In this document: positions 1 through 6,514 of the stretch, piece after piece
Position numbering within the stretch: the stretch's first letter is position 1
Layout of the letters: the number at the start of each line of letters is the position of its first letter
Assembly (NCBI GenBank): GCA_009704345.1
Contig: WLEH01000027.1
Location: 1-8,808, forward strand
DNA from: Actinomycetota bacterium
GTDB taxonomy: Bacteria > Actinomycetota > Actinomycetes > S36-B12 > UBA5976
Length of the DNA stretch: 8,808 nucleotides
Direction: 5' to 3'
Translations under genes and position numbers: made by a program
Notes under the pieces: model-generated
What the model saw: the letters and a program-made list of their open reading frames with translations, nothing else
The model's database searches: none
Told to the model about the DNA's origin: nothing

Positions 1-670
1 CACCAATGGAACTGTAAAGAACTCGAGCTAAGAACGACACCAAAGTAGTGGCATTCACCACTGCTGGCAGCCAGAGATACTCGAGATTGCCCGGAAACTC
101 TGGGGTGTAACCCAAGAGTGGGGCCCACTCAAATCTTATTGAGAAAATCAAGATAAGAATTAGCGCGATAAAGAAGTTTGGTAATGCGATTGCGATTGCC
201 GTTGAGGATCTAAATATGTAGGCAATAATCACACTTTTTGAGGTTGCTACAAACAACGCTAATGGAATCGCAACAACTAAGGAGATCAGTACCGAGAGTG
301 CAATTAGCCATAGCGTTACCGGTAAAGCTGTGAACACAATGTCTGAAACTTCTCGATCAAACTGTAAAGATGTACCTAAATCACCTTGAACTAAACCTTG
401 GAAAAAGTTAATGAATTGCTGAAGTGGTGAAACATCCAAACCAAGCTGCTTGCGCATCGCTTCAAGTGCCGCTGGATCAGCGTCAACTCCCAAGCGATTA
501 GACGCTGGATCACCAGGAACTAATCTGATAAGAGTAAAGGCAATAACTGTTACCCAAAAAGCAACCGCAATAGATCTGATAAATCGAATTCCAACTTTAT
601 AGGCAAATACCTTTCGGTTATCTACCGCAGTCTCTTCAGTTTTATCTTGTTTACCAGTCGATTGCGCCAA
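1..670 (-). CDS. ABC transporter permease, DppB/OppB type (3' part beyond window)
   Basis: Inner-membrane channel subunit of a peptide/nickel/oligosaccharide-type ABC importer, partner of the family-5 binding protein encoded just upstream. I translated 223 residues by hand. After a polar N-terminus there is a membrane segment at about residues 31-50, followed by RLVPGDPA (49-56), the usual DppB entry to the extracytoplasmic loop. GDLGTS (96-101) and ALPVTLW (115-121) are also family hallmarks. Further membrane segments lie at about 116-142, 152-178 and 198-217. The family is normally about 310-340 residues, so roughly the last third is missing, including the EAA loop that contacts the ATPase. 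The start is TTG at 668-670, chosen because AGGAG sits at 678-682, seven bases upstream, and no ATG or GTG in this frame fits better. It is probably co-transcribed with the binding-protein gene, with a hairpin between them. The transported substrate cannot be read from the sequence. Confidence 0.9.
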   Translation of the reverse strand, partial: MAQSTGKQDKTEETAVDNRKVFAYKVGIRFIRSIAVAFWVTVIAFTLIRLVPGDPASNRLGVDADPAALEAMRKQLGLDVSPLQQFINFFQGLVQGDLGTSLQFDREVSDIVFTALPVTLWLIALSVLISLVVAIPLALFVATSKSVIIAYIFRSSTAIAIALPNFFIALILILIFSIRFEWAPLLGYTPEFPGNLEYLWLPAVVNATTLVSFLARVLYSSIG

Positions 671-675
671 AACTT

Positions 676-682
676 CACTCCT
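676..682 (-). promoter_or_regulatory. Ribosome binding site that fixes the TTG start of the permease
   Basis: On the minus strand the bases AGGAGTG occupy 682 to 676, with AGGAG seven bases before TTG at 670. This is the main evidence for a TTG start, since a GTG inside the site itself (678-676) is out of frame. Confidence 0.7.
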
Positions 683-705
683 AGGTTTAATTGTAAAATT
701 TAATC

Positions 706-744
706 AACAGGGAGAGTGGCGACTAAGTCGCCGCTCTCCCTGTT
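706..744 (-). terminator. Long hairpin between binding-protein and permease genes (leaky terminator or 3'-end stabiliser)
   Basis: The arms AACAGGGAGAG/CTCTCCCTGTT (11 bp) and GGCGAC/GTCGCC (6 bp) form a nearly perfect 17-pair stem with one internal mismatch (positions 717/733) and a three-base loop (724-726). In the minus-strand transcript the mismatch is C against A. The stem starts about 42 bases after the binding-protein stop, and is followed by a moderately U-rich stretch (GAUUAAAUUUUAC) rather than a clean U run. Such structures between a binding-protein gene and its permease gene commonly protect the upstream mRNA or cut read-through, so that binding protein outnumbers permease. Which role applies here is inference. 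The hairpin itself is read directly. Confidence 0.8.
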
Positions 745-754
745 GCCTGTTCCG

Positions 755-775
755 ATTGAGCCTTAATTGAGCCTT
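755..775. repeat. Short tandem repeat, two copies of ATTGAGCCTT(A)
   Basis: ATTGAGCCTTA at 755-765 is followed directly by ATTGAGCCTT at 766-775, between the binding-protein stop codon and the hairpin. It may be a small slippage duplication; no function is evident. Confidence 0.6.
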
Positions 776-786
776 GCGGCCATCAA

Positions 787-2409
787 TTAATTCTTAGGAA
801 GAGGAGGGTTGATACCAATGTGGAACCAGAGGTCACCTGGAATTGGTGGCTGCGCAATTCCTGGCGCAACTTTTGTACCAGATAAACGGTAACGGGTACC
901 AATTGGAATGAAGTGAGATGACTCAAACGCTTTAGCCTCAAGCTGGGTTAACAAGTTGCGACGCTCCTTGAGGCTAGTAACTGTGTTCGCCCGATCAAGC
1001 AGACCGTTTAATTCAACGTCACCTGGATCAGTTGCTACACCTTTACCAACGAAACCAGCCCATAGTCCACCAATTGCAAACCAGTTAGATAGTTGCAGGA
1101 TTGGTGTTGCCGCATTATTACCAAACCACATGATCTCCCATGGTGTCTGATTCAATGCAAGATATTGGTTCATGTTTGCATCTGGCTCTGGCTTGAGTGT
1201 TACATCAATACCGACGTCAGCCAAGTTGCTCTTGATGATTGCGTTTGCTTCTGGCCAAAGCACACGAGTTGGATAAATCATGGTCATCTTGAAGCCATTT
1301 GCATAACCAGCCTGAGTTAGCAACTGACGTGCAGCCGCAAGATCGCGAGCACCCTTCTTTGGTATTGAGCAAACGTAAAGTGGATTATTTACGTTGAACT
1401 GCATACCGCAGTTTGGCTTAGATAGTCCACCAAATGCGACTCGCATAATCTGAGCGCGATCAACTGCAAGCGAGATGGCACGACGAACTCGTGGGTCTCT
1501 CAGCGCAGGGTTGGTCTGATCCTTATCCATATTGATTGCCAACATGAATGTGCCTGGATCAAAGTGAGGGAACACCCTGACGGTTGAGGATGCAGTTTGC
1601 TCTCGGGCAGTTAGTGGTAATTCGAAGACATAGTCAACAGTTCCCTGCTGCAATGCCAACTGACGAGAGGTTGGATCTGGCAAGAACACAACCTTCAATT
1701 GCTTTACTACTGGCTTAGCCCAATAACTTGAATTAGCTTCAGCAATAAATGTGTCAGTTCCTGGAGTGAACTGCTTGACCTTCATTGGTCCAGCAGAAAC
1801 CGGATTTCTAAAGTAGGCAGCAGCTTTAGCTGGGGTATTAACCCGGCTGTATGGATGCAAGCCAAAGAACTCTGAAGCAAGCGCGAAGTCAATGTCTGGA
1901 TATGTTGACTTCAACTTGATTTCAAGCGTGCGGAAATCAACTTCGCGAATTGATGCCACTTTGGCGATATACGCTGGTGATGCATTCGAAGCAACCCAAC
2001 GCTGATAAGAAACTACTGCGTCTTGAGCACGAACTGGTGTGCCATCTGAATAGCGTGCCTGGCGCAACTTCAAAGTTACAGTCAAGCCATCTCTTGAAGT
2101 AATTTTCTGAGAAACAAGGTCACGACGTGGTACTAGGTTTTCATCAAAACGGTACAGCTGACCTTGTGTGATGTAAGCCATCTGTGAATCTGTGTATCCG
2201 CCGGTGCTTGGTGTCTTGCGATCCAATCCACCAACGCGGTGAATGGTGCCATAAACAATTTCATCACATTCGGCATTTGCTACCTTTGTGTTCAGGTTAC
2301 ATTTTGCATTGGTGCCAGCATTTGCTGCTTGCATCGTTGCAAGACCTGAAACTGTGATTACAAACGACGCCAAAATTACAAGGGCGCGCTTGCTAATCGA
2401 TTTAAACAT
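787..2409 (-). CDS. ABC transporter solute-binding protein, family 5 (DppA/OppA-like)
   Basis: Extracytoplasmic receptor that delivers solute to the permease encoded next. The 540-residue length is normal for the family. Residues 1-31 form a Sec signal peptide: positive start (K3, K7, R8), hydrophobic core at about 9-24 and an ANA cleavage motif at 29-31. The mature part shows the family pattern: LYRFDENLVP (85-94), FRxxDGTPVxAxD-like region (LRQARYSDGTPVRAQD, 115-130), and LRDPRVRRAISLAVDR (303-318). Cysteines at 37/48 and 334/347 could form two disulfides. No lipobox cysteine follows the hydrophobic core, unlike many Gram-positive binding proteins. ATG at 2409 is supported by AGGAGGGG at 2413-2420. 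The gene lies downstream of the kinase gene on the same strand. Family-5 proteins bind peptides, nickel, oligosaccharides, opines and other ligands. The kinase next door suggests a sugar-like ligand, which is inference. Confidence 0.93.
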   Translation of the reverse strand: MFKSISKRALVILASFVITVSGLATMQAANAGTNAKCNLNTKVANAECDEIVYGTIHRVGGLDRKTPSTGGYTDSQMAYITQGQLYRFDENLVPRRDLVSQKITSRDGLTVTLKLRQARYSDGTPVRAQDAVVSYQRWVASNASPAYIAKVASIREVDFRTLEIKLKSTYPDIDFALASEFFGLHPYSRVNTPAKAAAYFRNPVSAGPMKVKQFTPGTDTFIAEANSSYWAKPVVKQLKVVFLPDPTSRQLALQQGTVDYVFELPLTAREQTASSTVRVFPHFDPGTFMLAINMDKDQTNPALRDPRVRRAISLAVDRAQIMRVAFGGLSKPNCGMQFNVNNPLYVCSIPKKGARDLAAARQLLTQAGYANGFKMTMIYPTRVLWPEANAIIKSNLADVGIDVTLKPEPDANMNQYLALNQTPWEIMWFGNNAATPILQLSNWFAIGGLWAGFVGKGVATDPGDVELNGLLDRANTVTSLKERRNLLTQLEAKAFESSHFIPIGTRYRLSGTKVAPGIAQPPIPGDLWFHIGINPPLPKN

Positions 2410-2530
2410 TTACCCCTCCTATCCCATCGCAAGCCCAATACGAACGATGAGGCGTGAATCCTCTCAAACTTATGGGGGAAATAGCAATGCCAGCAGGAAC
2501 AAAAATCAACTCACAGATTTCAAAATAGAA
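2410..2530 (-). promoter_or_regulatory. Gap upstream of the binding-protein gene: strong RBS, possible weak promoter
   Basis: This 121-bp gap separates the kinase stop from the binding-protein start. It holds a near-consensus ribosome site, AGGAGGGG (2413-2420), ending three bases before ATG. A TTGATT on the minus strand (about 2510-2505) with weak -10-like bases about 17 bases on could be a secondary promoter, but the match is poor. I see no convincing terminator hairpin, so read-through from the kinase gene is plausible. Confidence 0.4.
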
Positions 2531-4000
2531 CTAATTTCTGTTATCGATTAACTCTAGGGTCATCTCACGCATCGTGAGGAATTCTTGATAGCGCTGCTGC
2601 GCGTATTGGACGTCCGACCCGGTGGGTATTGAGAATTCACTGGTGGGCGCTAGCGCTTCAACCGAGTCAGCTATGGATCCTGTGAGTAAAACCCGAGCAA
2701 GCATGGCAGCTCCCCTGGTCGTGGAATCGATATCAGTTTTTCGAACCAAATCTTTCCCCAGCGTGCGAAGTCTGACCGAATCCCATCTGTGATCGTTTCC
2801 AGCGTGACCGCCCAGCGTGACCGCGGAATAAGAAGTCTTCAATGTTTTGGCCGCCGCATCCAAAACAGTTCGCTCCGCAAATGAAATTCCCTCCAATACT
2901 CCGGCACAGAATTCATTTTTGGTGGCTGCTGCATCAACATAACTGAATGATCCTCTGATATCTGTTCGCCATATTGGCGCTCTTTCACCACTGATATAAG
3001 GCAGATAGATTGGAACCAGACTCAGCTCCGCCTCTTGGGCTGAATCCATAACCTGATCAATTGAGATAGAAAATAGTTTTGCTATCCAGTCAACCGATGC
3101 GCCACTAGATTGCGTTGGTCCATATACAACATTTAAAGGTGCGCACGTTTGCGGAATGACATAAAGACCAGCCGCATCAGAAACTTGTTGTTCTGTGGCG
3201 ATTCCAACTATTGCTGATGTGCCAGTGATGACAAATGCTTTAGGCTCAGTAAGCGCGCCTATTGAGAGCATTCCACACATCGCATCAGATAGACCTACTG
3301 AAACTTCAATTTCTGGATTTCTTAAGCCCAATTCATTTCGAGCTGATTGGGTTAACTTGCCGCGACTTGCGGTTCCATCCATTAGGGCAGGAGTTACCCG
3401 TGCATCCCAGCCAACAAAGTCAAAAACTTCCGGTATTGCTGCTTTGGTCAAGACATTACATAATCCCTTAGAAGACCAGGGATCTGAAATTGCATTAGCA
3501 CTTAACTTAAAACCAATAAAATCTTTTGGCTGCAGCACCCATCTCGTTTTAGCTACAACGTCAGGCTCATGTCGTGATAACCAAAGTAGTTTTGCGGCAC
3601 AGGCTGATGCGGACCAAGGAAGTGAGGTGCCAATAACTGGAACTGGATTTCCAAAGTGAGCATCCAACTGCGCTGCTTCCTTGGTTGCCCTGGCATCTTG
3701 CCAAATCAAAACTGGATATGTGGGATTGCCAACTTCATCGATGCAAACAACTGAGGGCGTTTGTCCAGATAAACCGATTGAAACTATTTCATCTCGAATT
3801 GACCCAGCTCGATCAAAAATCTCAATTACTGCGCGCCAATAGTCATTGGCGTCCTGTTCGGCAACATTTCCGGTCCGATATTGAGTGGTTAGCTTTGACT
3901 CTATGCGATCAATCACCTCGCCTGCAGCTGTAATAAAGAGTGCTTTAACTGATGAGGTGCCAACATCTAATCCCACCAAAACTTCCCGCGACACAATCAC
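2531..4000 (-). CDS. FGGY-family carbohydrate kinase, xylulokinase-like, substrate unknown
   Basis: Cytoplasmic ATP-dependent kinase expected to phosphorylate a sugar or polyol. Its 489 residues fit xylulokinase-sized FGGY enzymes. Numbering from the GTG at 4000, the N-terminal phosphate loop is GLDVGTSSVKALF (10-22). IGLSGQTPSVV (75-85) and IWQDARA (99-105) match the substrate-side motifs of XylB-like kinases. GLSDAMCGM (236-244) carries the likely catalytic base Asp239. ISGERAPIW (336-344), followed by DIRGSF, resembles the XylB SGERTPxW region. The second ATP motif is GGHAGND (397-403), where XylB usually has GGGAxS. Two in-frame GTG codons compete as start: 4000 and 3994. The second has AGG (4000-4002) at a five-base gap and gives 487 residues, so I prefer 3994. 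The gene diverges from the Ldh2-SDR-aldolase operon and lies upstream of the transporter genes, so it probably acts in the same pathway. Xylulose, another ketose or a sugar acid are all possible substrates. Confidence 0.88.
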   Translation of the reverse strand: MIVSREVLVGLDVGTSSVKALFITAAGEVIDRIESKLTTQYRTGNVAEQDANDYWRAVIEIFDRAGSIRDEIVSIGLSGQTPSVVCIDEVGNPTYPVLIWQDARATKEAAQLDAHFGNPVPVIGTSLPWSASACAAKLLWLSRHEPDVVAKTRWVLQPKDFIGFKLSANAISDPWSSKGLCNVLTKAAIPEVFDFVGWDARVTPALMDGTASRGKLTQSARNELGLRNPEIEVSVGLSDAMCGMLSIGALTEPKAFVITGTSAIVGIATEQQVSDAAGLYVIPQTCAPLNVVYGPTQSSGASVDWIAKLFSISIDQVMDSAQEAELSLVPIYLPYISGERAPIWRTDIRGSFSYVDAAATKNEFCAGVLEGISFAERTVLDAAAKTLKTSYSAVTLGGHAGNDHRWDSVRLRTLGKDLVRKTDIDSTTRGAAMLARVLLTGSIADSVEALAPTSEFSIPTGSDVQYAQQRYQEFLTMREMTLELIDNRN

Positions 4001-4109
4001 CTCAAATAAGTAGTTGGTATCAGCGTAATTAGTACAACGTGGTTTAACAAGAATTTACTGCTATGAATTTGTATGCTTTCGCCAACTCGTAAACAAAGTT
4101 AGGGGTGTT
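4001..4109. promoter_or_regulatory. Divergent control region between kinase/transporter genes and dehydrogenase-aldolase operon
   Basis: The 109 bases between two outward-facing start codons must carry promoters for one or both operons, unless transcription enters from elsewhere. On the plus strand, AGGGG at 4101-4105 is the ribosome site for the Ldh2 gene, four bases before its ATG. Candidate plus-strand -10 boxes are TATGAA (4062-4067, preceded by TG one base away) and TATGCT (4072-4077), but neither has a good -35 at normal spacing. TTAACA (4044-4049) looks like a -35 but is badly spaced. An imperfect inverted repeat, GTTGgTA (4013-4019) with TACAAC (4033-4038), could be an operator. No regulator gene is in the window. 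The location is solid; the individual boxes are weak guesses. Confidence 0.45.
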
Positions 4110-5126
4110 ATGAGTGACGTGAGTCTTGATAGGCAGGTATCGATACCAGAAGTAAGACAACTTGGAATTGAATTATTGACCAAGGTTGGCACGCCTACTG
4201 AATATGCAGTAATAATTACTGACTCACTGATCGAAGCTCAATCTGTTGGGCATGCTTCGCACGGCGTGATTCGACTTCTTGAATACAGTAACTCAGTTGC
4301 AAAGGGATCTGTTAAGGCAAATGTTGAGCCAGTAGTTAAATCAGCAACAGAATCTGCAGTGGTTATTGATGGCGGTTGGGGCTGGGGGCAGATTGCTTGC
4401 CGTCTTGCGATGACTGAAGTAACACAGCGAGCCAAGAAAACTGGAATTGCGGTCGCAACTATCCAAAACTGTAATCACATCGGAAGACTTGGTGAATATG
4501 TCGAACGACTGGCAGCTGAAGGATTAGTTTCTATGATGTGGTGCAATGGCGATCCTGCTGTTGCCGCTTATGGCGGTCGCGAGCGACTCTTTGGCACTAA
4601 TCCATTTGCAGCCGGAATTCCAACCTCAACTGAACCAATTGTGATCGATTTTGCTACTGCCGCTAGCGCTGAAGGTAAGTTAAGAGTTGCTCGAGCAAAC
4701 GGTCAACAGATACCACCAAATACCGTAATTGATGCTGATGGAAAGCCAAGCACCGAACCAAACGACTTTTACAACGGTGGTGCATTACTGCCATTTGGTG
4801 GCCATAAGGGATATTGCTTAACACTTATGATCGAATTACTTGGTGGCGGGCTATCTCAGATCCATCCCAACGTAAGTCCAAAATACACATACGGCTGGGG
4901 CACTGTGTTAATTGCTATGGATCCAACCAAGTTAGTTCCAATGGATCTATTTTTAGAGGATGTTGATCACGCAACTAACGTGATCCGAGCTACTTCGCCA
5001 AGTGATCCAACCCAACCAGTCTTGGTGCCCGGTGATGTAGAGAATAAAAATCGCGCTAAATCAAAAACCGAGTTAACTATTTCTAATGCGGTATGGGAAT
5101 CCCTGCAAGAACTAGCGAACAGTTAA
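4110..5126 (+). CDS. Ldh2 (malate/L-lactate/ureidoglycolate dehydrogenase) family oxidoreductase
   Basis: NAD(P)-dependent enzyme that interconverts a 2-hydroxy acid and its 2-keto acid in the cytoplasm. The length, 338 residues, is typical. Family landmarks appear in order: GHASHGVIR (47-55), where His51 fits the catalytic acid in the SHGxxR motif; DGGWGWGQ (87-94); NCNHIGRLGEY (120-130); FGTNPFAAGIPT (161-172); VIDFATA (178-184) with GK at 189-190; and FGGHKGYCL (229-237), whose lysine lies near the cofactor. ATG at 4110 has AGGGG at a four-base gap. It is first in a plus-strand operon, nine bases before the SDR gene. The family includes YiaK (2,3-diketo-L-gulonate reductase), ureidoglycolate dehydrogenase, sulfolactate dehydrogenase and cyclic-imine reductases, so substrate cannot be fixed by motif. 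Beside an aldolase and sugar kinase, a sugar-derived 2-keto acid is the likeliest guess. Confidence 0.9.
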   Translation: MSDVSLDRQVSIPEVRQLGIELLTKVGTPTEYAVIITDSLIEAQSVGHASHGVIRLLEYSNSVAKGSVKANVEPVVKSATESAVVIDGGWGWGQIACRLAMTEVTQRAKKTGIAVATIQNCNHIGRLGEYVERLAAEGLVSMMWCNGDPAVAAYGGRERLFGTNPFAAGIPTSTEPIVIDFATAASAEGKLRVARANGQQIPPNTVIDADGKPSTEPNDFYNGGALLPFGGHKGYCLTLMIELLGGGLSQIHPNVSPKYTYGWGTVLIAMDPTKLVPMDLFLEDVDHATNVIRATSPSDPTQPVLVPGDVENKNRAKSKTELTISNAVWESLQELANS

Positions 5127-5135
5127 GAGGAAATC

Positions 5136-5903
5136 ATGAGTTATTCAGGAAGCAACAAGAAGCTGGTGCTGATCACCGGCGCAGCTAACGGTATTGGGCT
5201 TGCCACGGCAAAGAAATTAGCAACAACTGGCCATGACCTTTTTATTGTAGATAAAGATGAAACTGAGATAACAAAGGCTGTAACAGAATTAACTGCGCTA
5301 GGTGCAACAGTGAAATCACTTGTGCTGGACCTAAGCGATTCTGAAAACATCATGCCAAGTCTTGATAAAGCACTCGGCGATGCTCATGTTGATCAGTTGA
5401 TTAATAATGCTGGAGTTGGATTTGCTCGCAATGTCGAGAGCACCACATTTGCCGAATGGGATCTAACAATTGATGTAAATCTCAAGGCGACATTCATTAT
5501 GTGCAAATACTTTGTGCCAAAAATGATTTCATCTGGTGGTGGTGAGATCGTAAATGTGGCATCTGCTGCTTCTATTATTGGTCTAAAGAACCGAGTTGCT
5601 TACTGTGCCTCAAAAGCAGGAGTTGCCGGCTTAACTCGAGCAATCTGCGTTGACCATGCTGCCGAAGGAATTCGGATAAATGCCATCGCGCCTGGCACGG
5701 TTGATTCAACTTGGATCGCCAAAATCTTGGCTGATGCACCCGATCCAGTAGCCACTCGAAAGATGATGGAAGCAAGACAGCTTGACGGAAAAATGGGAAC
5801 ACCAGAAGAAGTCGCAAATGGAATCGCATTTCTTTTGAGCCCAGAGGGAAGATTTGTAAATGGCAGTTTATTCGTAATGGATGCGGGGCTAACAGCAGCA
5901 TGA
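5136..5903 (+). CDS. Short-chain dehydrogenase/reductase, possibly of the 2-keto-3-deoxy-fuconate dehydrogenase group
   Basis: Classical SDR oxidoreductase of 255 residues, probably oxidising a hydroxyl on a sugar or sugar acid. The Rossmann motif is TGAANGIG (14-21). Asp39 at the end of the second strand favours NAD(H) over NADP(H). NNAG lies at 90-93. The active site is Asn115, Ser143, Tyr156 and Lys160 (YCASK). The C-terminal half reads APGTVDS (185-191), ARQLDGKMG (213-221), then TPEEVA and MDAG (248-251). I associate PGTVD plus ARQxxGxxG with DHRS6 and bacterial L-fucose or 2-keto-3-deoxy-L-fuconate dehydrogenases. That comes from memory of the family, not an alignment. The start is ATG at 5136 with AGAGG ending five bases before it. 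The gene overlaps the aldolase gene by four bases (ATGA), so the two are probably made together. Confidence 0.9.
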   Translation: MSYSGSNKKLVLITGAANGIGLATAKKLATTGHDLFIVDKDETEITKAVTELTALGATVKSLVLDLSDSENIMPSLDKALGDAHVDQLINNAGVGFARNVESTTFAEWDLTIDVNLKATFIMCKYFVPKMISSGGGEIVNVASAASIIGLKNRVAYCASKAGVAGLTRAICVDHAAEGIRINAIAPGTVDSTWIAKILADAPDPVATRKMMEARQLDGKMGTPEEVANGIAFLLSPEGRFVNGSLFVMDAGLTAA

Positions 5904-6514
5904 CAACACAAGCTAAAGGTGTAATTGCAGTATTACGCACTGATTCAACTGAACATGCATTGACTATCGGCAGAGCCTTAGCCGATACGTCAGTAATAGC
6001 TATTGAAGTAACTATGACGGTGCCAAATGCTGCCAAAGTTATTGCGCAATTAATTGACGAAGGGGTAAAGCGTGTTGGCGCTGGCACTGTTCGCAGTGCA
6101 ACTCAAGTTCAAGAGTTGGCCAAGATTGGTGCAAACTTTGTTGTTTCACCTCATTTAGATCTCGAGGTAGTCAAGGCAGCTGTTGATCTTGGCGTACCAA
6201 CAACACCAGGTTGCCTTTCACCTTCCGAAATGGTCAAGGCTATGCAGTTAGGTGCAACTAGCGTAAAGGTATTTCCGATTAATTCCGTTGGTGGTCTGGA
6301 TTACGTTAACTTCGTACTGGAACCACTGCCAGATTTACCTATCGTGGTTTCTGGTGGCGTAACCCCTGAGCAAGTCAACTCGTATTTAGCTGCCGGCGTT
6401 GTAGGAGTTTGTCTTGGTGGTGCACTTTGGACACCAGAAATTGCAGCAACGGGAGATGTAGCCAGAGCGAAAGATTATGCCGAGACTGCACTAGCAAAAA
6501 TATCGCAGTATTAA
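5900..6514 (+). CDS. eda: KDPG/KHG aldolase family protein (2-dehydro-3-deoxy-phosphogluconate aldolase-like)
   Basis: Class I aldolase of the Entner-Doudoroff type, which splits a 2-keto-3-deoxy acid (or its phosphate) into pyruvate and an aldehyde. The 204 residues match the family. It begins with the barrel strand VIAVLR (8-13). EVTMTVPNA (36-44) holds the general-base glutamate Glu36. Then come GAGTV (60-64), VVSPHLD (81-87), TPGCLSPSEM (102-111) and SVKVFPIN (121-128), where Lys123 (codon 6266-6268) should form the Schiff base. SGGVTPEQV (151-159) and CLGGAL (171-176) are the phosphate/carboxylate-end motifs. There is no good ribosome site: only GGGG at 5885-5888, eleven bases upstream. 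ATG overlaps the SDR stop as ATGA, so coupled translation is likely. The stop is TAA at 6512-6514, shared in part with the converging gene. The symbol is at family level; the true substrate may be a phosphorylated, free or deoxysugar-derived keto acid. Confidence 0.9.
   Translation: MTTQAKGVIAVLRTDSTEHALTIGRALADTSVIAIEVTMTVPNAAKVIAQLIDEGVKRVGAGTVRSATQVQELAKIGANFVVSPHLDLEVVKAAVDLGVPTTPGCLSPSEMVKAMQLGATSVKVFPINSVGGLDYVNFVLEPLPDLPIVVSGGVTPEQVNSYLAAGVVGVCLGGALWTPEIAATGDVARAKDYAETALAKISQY
6511..6514. other. Convergent genes sharing one TTAA as both stop codons
   Basis: The bases TTAA supply TAA for the aldolase gene on the plus strand (6512-6514) and TAA for the ABM gene on the minus strand (6511-6513). 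There is no spacer, and I see no hairpin with a U run on either side, so no intrinsic terminator separates the two operons. Confidence 0.9.

Noticed and set aside
706..744. Hairpin as an ordinary strong intrinsic terminator ending the operon.
   Set aside because: The U tract is broken by A and C bases, and the permease gene begins only 36 bases later with its own good ribosome site, so full termination is unlikely.
3195..3659. Plus-strand open frame of 154 codons inside the kinase gene.
   Set aside because: It is antisense to conserved kinase motifs, lacks a ribosome site and matches no recognisable family.
5575..6087. Long open frames on the minus strand across the SDR/aldolase junction (also 5600-5911).
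   Set aside because: They lie opposite two well-supported enzymes, have no ribosome site and give low-complexity, unrecognisable proteins.
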